From contig JBAYUQ010000001.1 of assembly GCA_041675005.1 (NCBI GenBank), positions 248,001 to 312,000 of the forward strand: a stretch of DNA of 64,000 bases, given 5' to 3'. Both the position numbers and the translations under genes were made by a program. Each line of letters opens with the position of its first letter. Position 1 is the stretch's first letter. Below, one piece after another: positions 1 through 8,898 of the stretch. This DNA is from PGYR01 sp041675005 (GTDB taxonomy: Bacteria; Bacteroidota; Ignavibacteria; Kapaibacteriales; UBA2268). The notes beneath the pieces are model-generated. The model had not been told where the DNA came from. It saw only the letters and a program-made list of their open reading frames with translations, and did not search any database.

Positions 1-364
1 AATATGTAAAACTATTATCTAATGAATAATAAGCCAAATCCATGTTCAGTTCAGCAGTTAAATCGTTATTTAATTTGTATTCAAAGTAATAATTATTGTG
101 AAACTCAGTATAATTTATATTGATGTCGCCTAAAGTAGTATGAGTAGAATCACCAGTTTCAAGTTTGAAAGTAAAAGTTCTTAAACCTTTTATATTTGGT
201 TTTTCTACAGAGCTATTATCGTAATAGCTACTTAAGCCAGAATAATTAAACCCTATGCCAACCTTATAGTTTAGGTCGGACTCTAGTAATTCTATAGCTC
301 TCAAAGTTGTTGTACTTATCAGTAGCAATATAAGTATGATAATAGTGTTTCTTTGTCTAGACAC
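1..364 (-). CDS. Secreted or outer-membrane protein, 5' part only
   Basis: An open frame runs without a stop from a GTG at 362-364 to the left edge (121 codons). An in-frame stop lies at 386-388 and no ATG lies between, so GTG is the most likely start. The N terminus is a signal peptide: basic residues, then a run of Ile/Leu and a small-residue region around residue 22-26. The mature part alternates polar and hydrophobic residues with many Tyr, Asn and Thr, as in outer-membrane beta strands. A TATATTTG box (400-407, minus strand) fits a -10-like element about 36 bases upstream. The family cannot be named because the rest lies outside the window. Confidence 0.6.
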   Translation of the reverse strand, partial: MSRQRNTIIILILLLISTTTLRAIELLESDLNYKVGIGFNYSGLSSYYDNSSVEKPNIKGLRTFTFKLETGDSTHTTLGDININYTEFHNNYYFEYKLNNDLTAELNMDLAYYSLDNSFTY

Positions 365-432
365 AATAGTTTTTATAATTTTTGTTAAATTAGCAACTGC
401 AAATATACGAATTATATATAAATAAAACGCTT

Positions 433-1230
433 ATGAAAAATAACCAGCTAAAAGACGAAGTAAAAAGCTACTGGGACAACCAAGCTTGCGGTACCGATGA
501 GATAGTTGCGGAGAAATTCAGCAAAGAATACTTTGATGCTATCGAAGAAAAAAGATACTCAAGAGAGCCTGAAATACTAGAGTTTGCTGATTTCCCTTCT
601 GGAAAGGGTAAGAAGATGCTAGAAGTTGGCTTAGGTGCTGGAACTGATTTTATTAATTGGGTACGTAATGGAGCGGATGCACACGGAATAGATTTAACTC
701 CAGAGTCTATTGCTCACGTAAAACACCGTTTATCGTTAGAAGGACTAGAAGCAAATTTTGAAGTAGGGGATAGCGAGAGCCTACCTTATGCTGATAATAC
801 GTTCGAATTTGTATATTCGTGGGGAGTTATACACCATACTCCTGATACTCCAAAAGCTTTCAGAGAAATATATAGAGTTCTACAACCAGGTGGTAAAGCT
901 AAAATAATGGTTTACAATAGAAAGTCAATGCTTGCATATTTCTTTTGGGTGAAGCACGCACTTCTTAAAGGTAATTTATCAATGAGTGTAGATGATGCAT
1001 TATTCGATAATATGGAAAGTGCAGGTACTAAGGGATACACAATAGAAGAAGCAAAAGAGATTGTCAAAGATTTACCGATGAAAGACCTTGAAGTAAAGAC
1101 TTATTTTACATTCTACGATAGATTAGAAAGATTTAATCCAGTCTTTAGATTAGCATCCAAGTTCATTTCACTTTTTATTAATAAGAAAAAACGTGGCTGG
1201 TTTCTAACAGTCGAATACATTAAATCCTAA
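433..1230 (+). CDS. Class I SAM-dependent methyltransferase
   Basis: A 265-residue soluble protein of the UbiE/COQ5-like methyltransferase fold. The SAM-binding motif I (MLEVGLGAGTDF) lies near residue 62, followed by the acidic end of strand 2 (GIDLTPESI), a GDSESLPY segment near residue 112 and the post-motif YSWGVIHHTPD near 129. The C-terminal 80 residues are predicted helical and carry the substrate region, which I cannot assign. It starts at an ATG with an AT-rich leader and no Shine-Dalgarno sequence. Its stop overlaps the convergent HMG-CoA-lyase-like gene by four bases. Substrate unknown; a small-molecule or lipid target is as likely as any. Confidence 0.85.
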   Translation: MKNNQLKDEVKSYWDNQACGTDEIVAEKFSKEYFDAIEEKRYSREPEILEFADFPSGKGKKMLEVGLGAGTDFINWVRNGADAHGIDLTPESIAHVKHRLSLEGLEANFEVGDSESLPYADNTFEFVYSWGVIHHTPDTPKAFREIYRVLQPGGKAKIMVYNRKSMLAYFFWVKHALLKGNLSMSVDDALFDNMESAGTKGYTIEEAKEIVKDLPMKDLEVKTYFTFYDRLERFNPVFRLASKFISLFINKKKRGWFLTVEYIKS

Positions 1231-2090
1231 GTAAAAATATCAAAACTCAATTTTCTAGATTCTTCGAATAAATTCATGTTAATTGATTTTTTATCATTAT
1301 CTTTCATAATTGCTAATACATCTTCAGTGGATATATTGCCTACCAAATCATCTTTGGCCATAGGGCAACCACCGAAACCTCTTATAGTCGAATCTATTCG
1401 ATTACAACCAGCATCATAAGCTGCCTGTATTTTTTCTTTTGCAGATGCTGGGTTACTATGCAAATGTACTCCCAGTTCTAACGATGGGTGATCGTTAACT
1501 AAGTTTTCATAAAGATACTTTACACTCTCCGGAGTTGATACACCAATAGTATCAGCTAATGAGAATATTTCTATTCCTTCTCTTTCTAATTTGTTAATCC
1601 ATTTGGCTACTATCTCAGCGTCCCATTTCTCATTATATGGATTACCGAATGCCATAGATATATATATAACTAATTGTTTGTTATGTATCCCACATACTTC
1701 TTGTATATCTCTAACTCTATCGAAAGATTCTTCTATATCAGCATTTGTATTTCTCATTTGAAATTCTTCAGAAATAGAAAAAGGATACCCTAAAAAGCCA
1801 ATCTCCTCGAAATCAGAAGCATCATCTGCTCCACGTCCATTTGCTACTATAGCCAATAACTTTGTATTACTATATCCTAAATCGAGTCCTTCTAGTACTT
1901 CAGCTGTATCTTTTAACTGTGGGATTGCCTTAGGTGATACAAAACTTCCAAAATCTAAAGTATCAAACCCAACTTTCAGAAGTGAGTTTAGATATTTTAT
2001 TTTATTCTCTGTAGGTATAAATTCGTGTATTCCTTGCATCGCATCGCGGGGACATTCGATTAATTTCATATTATTTCTATTTAAGTTCAT
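1227..2090 (-). CDS. Hydroxymethylglutaryl-CoA lyase-like enzyme
   Basis: A 287-residue TIM-barrel protein of the HMGL/DRE-TIM family. The first strand carries PRDAMQG (equivalent to PRDGLQ, with the catalytic Arg-Asp and Gln kept), the middle carries SLADTIGVSTP and HLHSNPASA (metal-ligand His), and the C-terminal part has the lid motif GFGGCPMA with the cysteine typical of HMG-CoA lyases. The known reaction splits HMG-CoA into acetyl-CoA and acetoacetate in leucine breakdown; exact substrate here is inferred. A second Met at residue 8 (2069) also fits family N termini. It is divergent from the TauE/acs pair, which would fit acetyl-CoA/acetate metabolism, although no other leucine-pathway gene is present. 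Confidence 0.8.
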   Translation of the reverse strand: MNLNRNNMKLIECPRDAMQGIHEFIPTENKIKYLNSLLKVGFDTLDFGSFVSPKAIPQLKDTAEVLEGLDLGYSNTKLLAIVANGRGADDASDFEEIGFLGYPFSISEEFQMRNTNADIEESFDRVRDIQEVCGIHNKQLVIYISMAFGNPYNEKWDAEIVAKWINKLEREGIEIFSLADTIGVSTPESVKYLYENLVNDHPSLELGVHLHSNPASAKEKIQAAYDAGCNRIDSTIRGFGGCPMAKDDLVGNISTEDVLAIMKDNDKKSINMNLFEESRKLSFDIFT

Positions 2091-2166
2091 TATAATTAAA
2101 TCAAATTACGAAGAAATCATTATCTTATTTCCGATTCAGTGGAACAAATCAAAAAATTAGATAAAC

Positions 2167-2940
2167 ATGGAATTTGTACTAATAGCTCTAATTGCCTTTG
2201 TATCAAGCTTTATGACGTTTATGTCAGGGTTTGGATTAGGTACACTTTTGCTACCAGTTTTTGCTTTATATTTCCCTATACATATAGCTATAGCTATGAC
2301 TGCTATAGTACACCTGATGAATAATATATTCAAATCATTTCTGATGAAAAAACATGTAGATTGGAAAGTAGTATTAATCTTTGGTTTACCCTCAATGTTA
2401 TTTGCAGCACTCGGTGCTACAATTTTAAATTTACTTATTGATTTTGATATTACATACTCTTATTCGCTATTAGGATATGAATTAAGTACGACTCCGATTA
2501 ATATAACAATAGCCGGACTAATGATAGTATTCGCATTATTCGATTTAGTTCCTAAGTTACGTGAGATAACTATTTCGAAGAAAGCATTACCAATTGGTGG
2601 AGCTTTAAGTGGATTCTTCGGTGGGCTATCTGGACATCAAGGAGCACTTAGAAGTACATTCCTAATAAAAGCAAAAATGCCCAAAGAAGTTTATATAGCT
2701 ACTGGTATTATAATTTCATTAATGGTTGATGTATCAAGACTTTTCATTTACGGCTTTGGCAGAATAGCCACAGGAATTGAAGATAACTGGCAACTTTTAA
2801 TTGCTGCTGTTCTTTCAGCTTTTATAGGTGCTGTGATAGGTAAATACTATTTAAAGAAAATAACTATTGATTTTATTCGAATATTAATCGGTACTTTTCT
2901 TATATTAGTGTCTATCGCAATTGGACTAGGCGTGATTTAA
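2167..2940 (+). CDS. TauE/SafE family anion permease
   Basis: A 257-residue integral membrane protein with about eight hydrophobic helices in two repeats. The N-terminal repeat contains FMSGFGLGTLLLP and the second repeat GALSGFFGGLSGHQGALRS (near residue 150), the paired glycine-rich signatures of TauE/SafE (formerly DUF81) permeases. Members export or import sulfite, sulfonates or other small organic anions. It ends 20 bases before acs, so the two are probably cotranscribed and it could move a carboxylate linked to acetate use; that is inference only. An overlapping frame beginning at 2139 is a shadow. Confidence 0.85.
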   Translation: MEFVLIALIAFVSSFMTFMSGFGLGTLLLPVFALYFPIHIAIAMTAIVHLMNNIFKSFLMKKHVDWKVVLIFGLPSMLFAALGATILNLLIDFDITYSYSLLGYELSTTPINITIAGLMIVFALFDLVPKLREITISKKALPIGGALSGFFGGLSGHQGALRSTFLIKAKMPKEVYIATGIIISLMVDVSRLFIYGFGRIATGIEDNWQLLIAAVLSAFIGAVIGKYYLKKITIDFIRILIGTFLILVSIAIGLGVI

Positions 2941-2960
2941 TAAATAAAAATAGAATTACA

Positions 2961-4838
2961 ATGACTCAGAAATTATACTATCCCTCGCAAAAAGTATTAG
3001 ATAAAGCTCATATTAAAGATTGGGACAAGCTAAATGATTCGGCTCAAGCTAACCCAGAACAATTCTGGACTGGAATGGCAGATGAACTTCATTGGCATAA
3101 GAAGTGGGATAAATACATAGACGATTCGAACGCACCTTTTTACAAGTTTTTCGTTGGTGCCCAGACAAATATTACTTACAATTGTCTTGATGTTCACTTA
3201 ACAACAACTAATCGAAATAAGATTGCTTATATTTGGGAATCAGAGCAAGGGGAGACCAAGTCAGTTTCTTACTTCGCTTTGCATAGAGAAGTAAACAAGT
3301 TCTCAAATATCCTTAAGAGTTTTGGTGTGAAAAAGGGTGATAGAGTTACTATATATATGGGAAGGGTGATGGAGCAGGTAATAGCTATGCTTGCTTGTGC
3401 TAGAATAGGTGCTGTTCACTCTGTCGTTTATGGTGGATTCTCTACTGAAGCACTACATGAGAGAATTGAAAATAGTAAATCGAAAGTAGTTATTACTTGT
3501 GATGGTTCATACCAAAGAGGAAAAGTAGTTGAGTTAAAGAAAATTGCAAATGAAGCTGCTGATCGTTCAGGTTATGTAGATACTATTATATGTGTCCAAA
3601 GAGTTAAAAATGAAGTAGAAATGGTAGCTGGTAGAGACCATTGGTATCACAAGTTAATGGAAATGCCTATAGCATCATCTAAATGTGAATCCGAAATAGT
3701 AGATGCTGAAGATCCACTATTTATGTTATATACATCAGGTACTACTGGAAAACCAAAAGCTATACTCCACACTCACGGAGGATATATGGTAGGTACATAT
3801 ACTTCTCTCAAATATGTGTTTGATATTCAAGATGAGGATAGATATTGGTGTGCTGCCGATCCAGGTTGGATAACTGGGCACAGCTATATTGTATATGGCC
3901 CATTACTCAATGGTGCAACCTCTATGATATACGAAGGAGCTCCAAACTTCCCTTATCCAGATAGATGGTGGTCAATAGTTGAGAAATATGGTATAAACAT
4001 ACTATATACAGCTCCAACTGCAATACGTGGACTAATGAGGTACGGAGATGCTTGGCCTAAACGTCACGATTTATCTTCTCTTCGTTTATTAGGTTCAGTA
4101 GGTGAGCCAATAAACCCAGAAGCTTGGCGTTGGTATTATGAAACAATTGGAAAAAGTGAATGTCCAATAATGGATACTTGGTGGCAGACAGAAACAGGAA
4201 TGTTTATGATAACACCTATGCCATCTGTGCCACTTAAACCCGGTTCTGGTACTCGACCATTCCCAGGAATTTTAATGGATATACTCGATGATGATGGTAA
4301 TCCTGTAGCTAGTGGGGAAGAGGGGAATCTGGTTATAAAAAATCCTTGGCCATCTATGATGCGAACAATATATGGTGATGACGAAAGATACAAAACTCAA
4401 TATTGGTCAAAATATCCAGGTAACTATCTAACTGGTGACAGTGCTAAGCGAGATGAAGACGGTTACTATTGGATAATAGGTAGAGTGGATGATGTAATAA
4501 AAGTTAGCGGATATAGATTAGGTACAGCAGAGATAGAATCTGCACTTGTCAGCCACCCATCGGTTGCAGAAGCTGCCGCTATTGGGCTGCCGCATGAATT
4601 GAAAGGCAATGCTATTCATACCTATGTGATATTGGTAAACGGAGTTAACCCAACGGAAGAATTGAAGCTAGAACTAATCCAACACGTAGGTAAAGAAGTA
4701 GGACCAATTGCTAAGCCACAATCTGTAGAGTTCGTTGACTCACTACCTAAAACTAGAAGTGGAAAGATAATGCGTAGAGTACTAAAAGCAAAAGCCCTCG
4801 GCGAAGACCCAGGGAATATCTCAACTTTGGATGATTAG
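2961..4838 (+). CDS. acs: Acetyl-CoA synthetase (AMP-forming)
   Basis: A 625-residue adenylate-forming enzyme, full length for Acs (about 630-650). It activates acetate to acetyl-AMP and then acetyl-CoA. Visible motifs: N-terminal ACAS domain, the P-loop-like YTSGTTGKPKAI near residue 256, the A5 region DTWWQTETG near 406, the hinge GRVDDVIKVSGYR near 507, and the C-terminal PKTRSGKIMRR near 595 containing the lysine that is acetylated in characterised Acs proteins. It follows the permease gene after 20 bases. The same window holds a sirtuin (22608-23360), the class of enzyme that reactivates Acs by deacylation. The trailing intergenic region begins with a perfect palindrome. Confidence 0.97.
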   Translation: MTQKLYYPSQKVLDKAHIKDWDKLNDSAQANPEQFWTGMADELHWHKKWDKYIDDSNAPFYKFFVGAQTNITYNCLDVHLTTTNRNKIAYIWESEQGETKSVSYFALHREVNKFSNILKSFGVKKGDRVTIYMGRVMEQVIAMLACARIGAVHSVVYGGFSTEALHERIENSKSKVVITCDGSYQRGKVVELKKIANEAADRSGYVDTIICVQRVKNEVEMVAGRDHWYHKLMEMPIASSKCESEIVDAEDPLFMLYTSGTTGKPKAILHTHGGYMVGTYTSLKYVFDIQDEDRYWCAADPGWITGHSYIVYGPLLNGATSMIYEGAPNFPYPDRWWSIVEKYGINILYTAPTAIRGLMRYGDAWPKRHDLSSLRLLGSVGEPINPEAWRWYYETIGKSECPIMDTWWQTETGMFMITPMPSVPLKPGSGTRPFPGILMDILDDDGNPVASGEEGNLVIKNPWPSMMRTIYGDDERYKTQYWSKYPGNYLTGDSAKRDEDGYYWIIGRVDDVIKVSGYRLGTAEIESALVSHPSVAEAAAIGLPHELKGNAIHTYVILVNGVNPTEELKLELIQHVGKEVGPIAKPQSVEFVDSLPKTRSGKIMRRVLKAKALGEDPGNISTLDD

Positions 4839-5174
4839 GGATTTAAACAATTTTAGAGACGTATTGCATACGTCTCTAAATACTCATATCACTCTGTACG
4901 GAACAAAGTGAAGAGACTAAGGCATGCTTGCCAAGCTGTAGGCATGGTCGGAGTAAAAGTTATAGATAGTCTATTTTAAGGTCAAATTAATAAGTCGAAT
5001 ATTAAACTAAATAATTGTCAACTTATAGGTGAACCTTACAGCAAAAAGGTGCTGTTAAAAAGTATGAGTCCAATCAATAAATAGGAATTGATAATCCTTT
5101 AAGCTGTAAAAATCTGATCACTGATAAGTCATAACACCCTTACTATTACTTATTACTTTAAAATATGTTTCTAC
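4839..5174. other. Long intergenic region with small palindromes
   Basis: The only stretch over 300 bases lacking a protein or RNA gene I can name. It lies between convergent acs and the T9SS-sorted gene. It holds the perfect palindrome at 4852-4880, a short hairpin (ACAGCA/TGCTGT) near 5038-5055 and an imperfect inverted segment around 4889-4912 (CACTCTGT...AACAAAGTG). No convincing ORF, promoter or tRNA was seen. Confidence 0.7.
4852..4880. repeat. Perfect 13-bp palindrome, REP-like
   Basis: TTTAGAGACGTAT is followed by TGC and its exact reverse complement ATACGTCTCTAAA. The stem is perfect, with a three-base loop, 14 bases after the acs stop. No T-run follows it, so it is a poor intrinsic terminator. 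The core AGAGACG...CGTCTCT resembles palindromes scattered in intergenic regions of Bacteroidota and cyanobacteria; whether it is repeated in this genome cannot be seen here, since this is the only copy in the window. Confidence 0.6.
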
Positions 5175-6914
5175 CTACTTAATAAACTTCCCTGATAAGA
5201 TTATTTTATTGTCATCTTTAAGTAAAAATAAATATACGCCACTATCAAATGTTGAGATATCAATTGAAATATAATCATCAGAAGATTTCATATCTCTATT
5301 ATTAAACTCATATAAACTATTACCTAATATATCAGTAACTAAGAGTTTATTATTAGTAGAATAATATTCTAAAGGAATATACAATATGTTGTTTCTAATA
5401 TGATATTTAAGTTTTCTATCTTCAGATATATTAGTCAAGATATATGTAAATGGTAAACTAAAATCAGAAAAACAGCTATTTACTTCTGTATTTCTGGCTA
5501 GATATATTCCATTATAATCAGGAATATAGTAGCTTGATGTTATGATGAAATTATATTTATTGTTATAATATTCATACCAAGAAACTACCTCATATTGAGT
5601 TTTCAAAGTATCATTTATGTTTGCTATAATTGGTTGTTGCGGATTATCATTTATTCTTATTGAAAAAGTTGTATCATATTCAATAATTCCATCTACGTAA
5701 TATACATAATCAACACTTAGTAACCCCTGAGATAAAGAGTCAGTAGTTAACATATTGTTAGTAATATAGTCACCATAATATTGCCCATCAAGTGGAGTCA
5801 CAATATTTAAATCTATATCGCCATTATTAATACAATACTCAACATCAGTTTCTATTGTAAACTCAAGAGGTATTTTCTTCTTAAAATTGAAATATTCTTT
5901 AGTAAATATTGACAGACCACTATTAAATGTACCTATAATAGGAACCTTATTAATCCATTCAATATGAAGCAATTTCTCATATTTTTCAGCATAACCAGTA
6001 GGTAATTGAATTAAACTCCAATTAGATCCTCCATCATTTGTAAAAAGTATTTTTGTATCTCCTACTGCTATACCATTAAATTCGTCGTAAAATTTAATGT
6101 CATTTAGACCAAAAATAGGTTCATTTTCGGTATCATATATTTTATGCCATGTTGAACCATAGTCAGTTGTTCGAAATATTTGATCTGATTTCTGATTTCC
6201 AACACCATTTGAATAACCACCACAAGCAAATCCAAGTTTCTTGTTTACAAAATCTATGCTTACATAGTCACCATAATCCTTATCTGGATAAGCAGGTATT
6301 TTATAATAATCTTTCCATTCATTGGATAAAATATTATATGTTTGGAACTGTCCATCAAACCTAAGCATGTATAAGGTACTATCATTTACAAAATGTATTG
6401 CGTTATCTACATACCCAGACTTATGCAATTGGTCTTTATTGAATGATTGCCAACCATCTAACGTATAATATATGTATTGTCTTGCCATTGCAATACCGAT
6501 ATTTTTGTCATACATCAATAATGTTTCAATTTTGTTATTCGAGGTAATAGAATCGAGATATATATCCTTAAATGTACTTCCGCCATCTGTGCTTTTCCTT
6601 ATGCATGCTCTCTCATACATTCCCAAGAAGTGATATAGGGGATCAGGACTAGAATATTGTGTTATTTCAAAAAGTTTAATTCCTTCTTTGGCAAAACCTT
6701 CAGATTCAAATACTTTTATCCAGGATTCACCAGAATCAGTTGATTTATGTAAATAGTGAAAACGCCCACTGTTAGACGCGACAAAAATAAAATCATTATG
6801 AGTTTCTATACCTGCTACTTTACGAGATTCCTCAAACTCTATATTTCTCCAATCGTTAGAAAACAAATAATAGAATTGTGTAAATAATAATATTAATACG
6901 AATAATCTAAACAT
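5175..6914 (-). CDS. Asp-box (BNR/Ycf48-like) protein with T9SS sorting domain
   Basis: A 579-residue secreted protein. A signal peptide (residues 1-19) is followed by several Asp-box repeats of the sialidase/Ycf48 beta-propeller type: STDSGESW near 64, STDGGSTF near 108, TTDYGSTW near 248 and TNDGGSNW near 291. The last 75 residues form a T9SS type A sorting domain with the strands LLVTDILGNSLYEF and DSGVYLFLLKDDNKI and a basic tail ending GKFIK. It should be exported by Sec, passed through the T9SS and released or anchored at the surface. The middle section (about 350-480) has no family I recognise. It is the last gene of a minus-strand run. Confidence 0.85.
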   Translation of the reverse strand: MFRLFVLILLFTQFYYLFSNDWRNIEFEESRKVAGIETHNDFIFVASNSGRFHYLHKSTDSGESWIKVFESEGFAKEGIKLFEITQYSSPDPLYHFLGMYERACIRKSTDGGSTFKDIYLDSITSNNKIETLLMYDKNIGIAMARQYIYYTLDGWQSFNKDQLHKSGYVDNAIHFVNDSTLYMLRFDGQFQTYNILSNEWKDYYKIPAYPDKDYGDYVSIDFVNKKLGFACGGYSNGVGNQKSDQIFRTTDYGSTWHKIYDTENEPIFGLNDIKFYDEFNGIAVGDTKILFTNDGGSNWSLIQLPTGYAEKYEKLLHIEWINKVPIIGTFNSGLSIFTKEYFNFKKKIPLEFTIETDVEYCINNGDIDLNIVTPLDGQYYGDYITNNMLTTDSLSQGLLSVDYVYYVDGIIEYDTTFSIRINDNPQQPIIANINDTLKTQYEVVSWYEYYNNKYNFIITSSYYIPDYNGIYLARNTEVNSCFSDFSLPFTYILTNISEDRKLKYHIRNNILYIPLEYYSTNNKLLVTDILGNSLYEFNNRDMKSSDDYISIDISTFDSGVYLFLLKDDNKIILSGKFIK

Positions 6915-6951
6915 GTAATATTTCCAAATAATTTAATTCCTTAATTTTAAA

Positions 6952-8298
6952 TCACTCCACTACAAGAAGATACATCTTCCCCTCTAACTGGTCGAAGTGA
7001 TAGGGGAAGTTCCCTTTTTGAAGTATGGTGATGTTAGTGGCAGAGGATTTTGAGAGCTGTTTGTAAATGGATTTGTCATCAGTGTAAAGTTCATATTTCT
7101 TAGATGGATTATTATTCAGATAACTGAGTATCTCATCTGAGTTATTAGATAATATGTAATTAAACTCACCCGATTTATTGAACTCGACAGTTAAATCTAA
7201 CTTTTTATCGAACCCATCTTCTGATTCGACTATGAATGTAAGTTCCTTATTGTCAGTAATCTTGATTATATTATCAATATCAATTTCTAATCTGTTAGAT
7301 TCTTCCAAACTTTCGATTTTATAGACCTGTTTTTGGTCTGTTAGTACGCTAATGCTAATAGTTCTATCTAACTTATTTTTGATACCCACATAAGTAATAA
7401 GTGCTCGGCGAGGTTTTAGAACTAATTTATTGGTTTTTGAAGTTGTTATATCCTTAACATCAACGTAACTCAATTGTATTTTCCTCAATGAACGCTCTAC
7501 TGTACCATTTAACTCGAACAAAGCAATGGTAAACTCAGGATCTATTACTTTATTCCTCTCTCCAAAAATATCATTGTCCCCAAGTACAAAGCTAACACCA
7601 ACTGACAAATCAATAAAGTCAGTCTTCCAACTTGATAGATTGTCCAAGTTATCTGAAAATATATAGCTATAAGATACTGATGGTTTTAGGAAAACAGTCT
7701 CGCTTTTGTTCATTGGGAATAGTCCATTGAATCCGATAGTAGCACCGAGTTTTGAGCTACTAGAAGGGATAGAGAACTGTTGCTCATTTCTTATCCTTGT
7801 GCCTTCCTCTTTGAATACGCCTGCATCTACTGGTTTAACGATTGTTTCTTTGCTATGAATTTGATAATCCGAGATGGGGGAGGAGTAGAGCATTCCAAGT
7901 TCGACAGCAAATCTCTGACTTACTCTATATCCACCACCAAGTGTGAGGTTGATTGACTCTAAGTTATAATCAAAATAATGTTCAAATACACCATCTACGG
8001 CTTGACCATTTATATTAATTACTTCTGGCTCATACTCTAAGAATGTTGTATTCTGGTGTCTGTATGCGGCCTTTAATCCAATGTAATAATCTCTATCGAA
8101 ATAGTAATTATAGTAGCCACCAAGACCATAATGAAATCCCATTTGGAAATCTTCTTGACCATAGAAATATGTTTGATTTTCAACTGATTCTAGTTTTGTG
8201 TATTCGAGGTTAGGCCCAGCTATTATATTTATCCCAGCTTCGCTTCCAGTCTGGCTGATAGGGAGAAGGAGATACAATATGTTCAGTATGGCAAGCAT
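6952..8298 (-). CDS. Outer-membrane beta-barrel protein, unknown family
   Basis: A 448-residue protein with a short N-terminal signal sequence and repeated amphipathic strands rich in Tyr, Phe and Gly over residues 20-240 (for example YGLGGYYNYYFDRDYYIGLKA), as in porin-like barrels. Residues about 250-448 look like a periplasmic domain of alternating strands and short helices; I see no OmpA peptidoglycan-binding signature. It lies six bases after ribE on the same strand and 37 bases before the T9SS cargo gene, so it is in the same transcription run. The start is the first ATG of the frame; no ribosome-binding site is visible. Function unknown. Confidence 0.65.
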   Translation of the reverse strand: MLAILNILYLLLPISQTGSEAGINIIAGPNLEYTKLESVENQTYFYGQEDFQMGFHYGLGGYYNYYFDRDYYIGLKAAYRHQNTTFLEYEPEVININGQAVDGVFEHYFDYNLESINLTLGGGYRVSQRFAVELGMLYSSPISDYQIHSKETIVKPVDAGVFKEEGTRIRNEQQFSIPSSSSKLGATIGFNGLFPMNKSETVFLKPSVSYSYIFSDNLDNLSSWKTDFIDLSVGVSFVLGDNDIFGERNKVIDPEFTIALFELNGTVERSLRKIQLSYVDVKDITTSKTNKLVLKPRRALITYVGIKNKLDRTISISVLTDQKQVYKIESLEESNRLEIDIDNIIKITDNKELTFIVESEDGFDKKLDLTVEFNKSGEFNYILSNNSDEILSYLNNNPSKKYELYTDDKSIYKQLSKSSATNITILQKGNFPYHFDQLEGKMYLLVVE

Positions 8299-8304
8299 AA
8301 TAGG

Positions 8305-8898
8305 TTAATCTTTATACTTGAGCATATTCTCAACGTACTTTCCAATTATATCAAATTCCAGATTTACTCTGGTACCGGGTTGGAAATCCTTGAAAGTAGT
8401 ATTTTCATAAGTATGAGGGATAATAGCTACTGTGAATTTATTATCTTGAATTGTTGCAATAGTCAGACTAACACCGTTGATAGTAATAGAACCTCTATCA
8501 ACTAAGTATTTGGCTGAGTTTTCTGGTATATCGAAAGTGAAGAGCCAATTCTTTGTTTCTTTTAGAATATTATTCACTGAAGTTGTCGTATCAGTATGAC
8601 CTTGTACGTAATGTCCACCGAATCTATCACCAGCACTCATAGCTCGTTCCAGATTGACAGATGAACCCAAAATCAAATCTCCGAGGTTTGTTTTACGCAT
8701 GGTCTCTTCTACTGCTGTGGCTTTGAAAGAGTTGTTTGTGAATGTTTCAACTGTTAGGCAAACTCCATTTACACAAATAGAATCATCTATATCAGCGTCT
8801 GCTAATATATTATTACATTCAATAACTAACTCAACTGCTTCACCAGCTTTTTCGAGTTTTATTATTTTCCCAACTTCTTCTATTAACCCTGTGAACAT
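8305..8898 (-). CDS. ribE: Riboflavin synthase, alpha chain
   Basis: A 197-residue enzyme that dismutates two 6,7-dimethyl-8-ribityllumazine molecules to riboflavin. The family start MFTGLIEEVGKI is present, and the two homologous lumazine-binding domains can be followed: the first with CVNGVCLTVE near 42-51 and the second with RGSITINGVSLTIA near 134. GGHYVQGHTDT near 93-103 is the usual linker signature. Its start codon shares a base with the RNase R stop codon (TAATG), implying translational coupling. No FMN riboswitch precedes it, and no other rib gene is nearby. Confidence 0.95.
   Translation of the reverse strand: MFTGLIEEVGKIIKLEKAGEAVELVIECNNILADADIDDSICVNGVCLTVETFTNNSFKATAVEETMRKTNLGDLILGSSVNLERAMSAGDRFGGHYVQGHTDTTTSVNNILKETKNWLFTFDIPENSAKYLVDRGSITINGVSLTIATIQDNKFTVAIIPHTYENTTFKDFQPGTRVNLEFDIIGKYVENMLKYKD

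Noticed and set aside
4852..4880. Palindrome after acs as an intrinsic terminator
   Set aside because: The stem is perfect, but no T-run follows on either strand, so it is better described as a REP-like repeat than a terminator.
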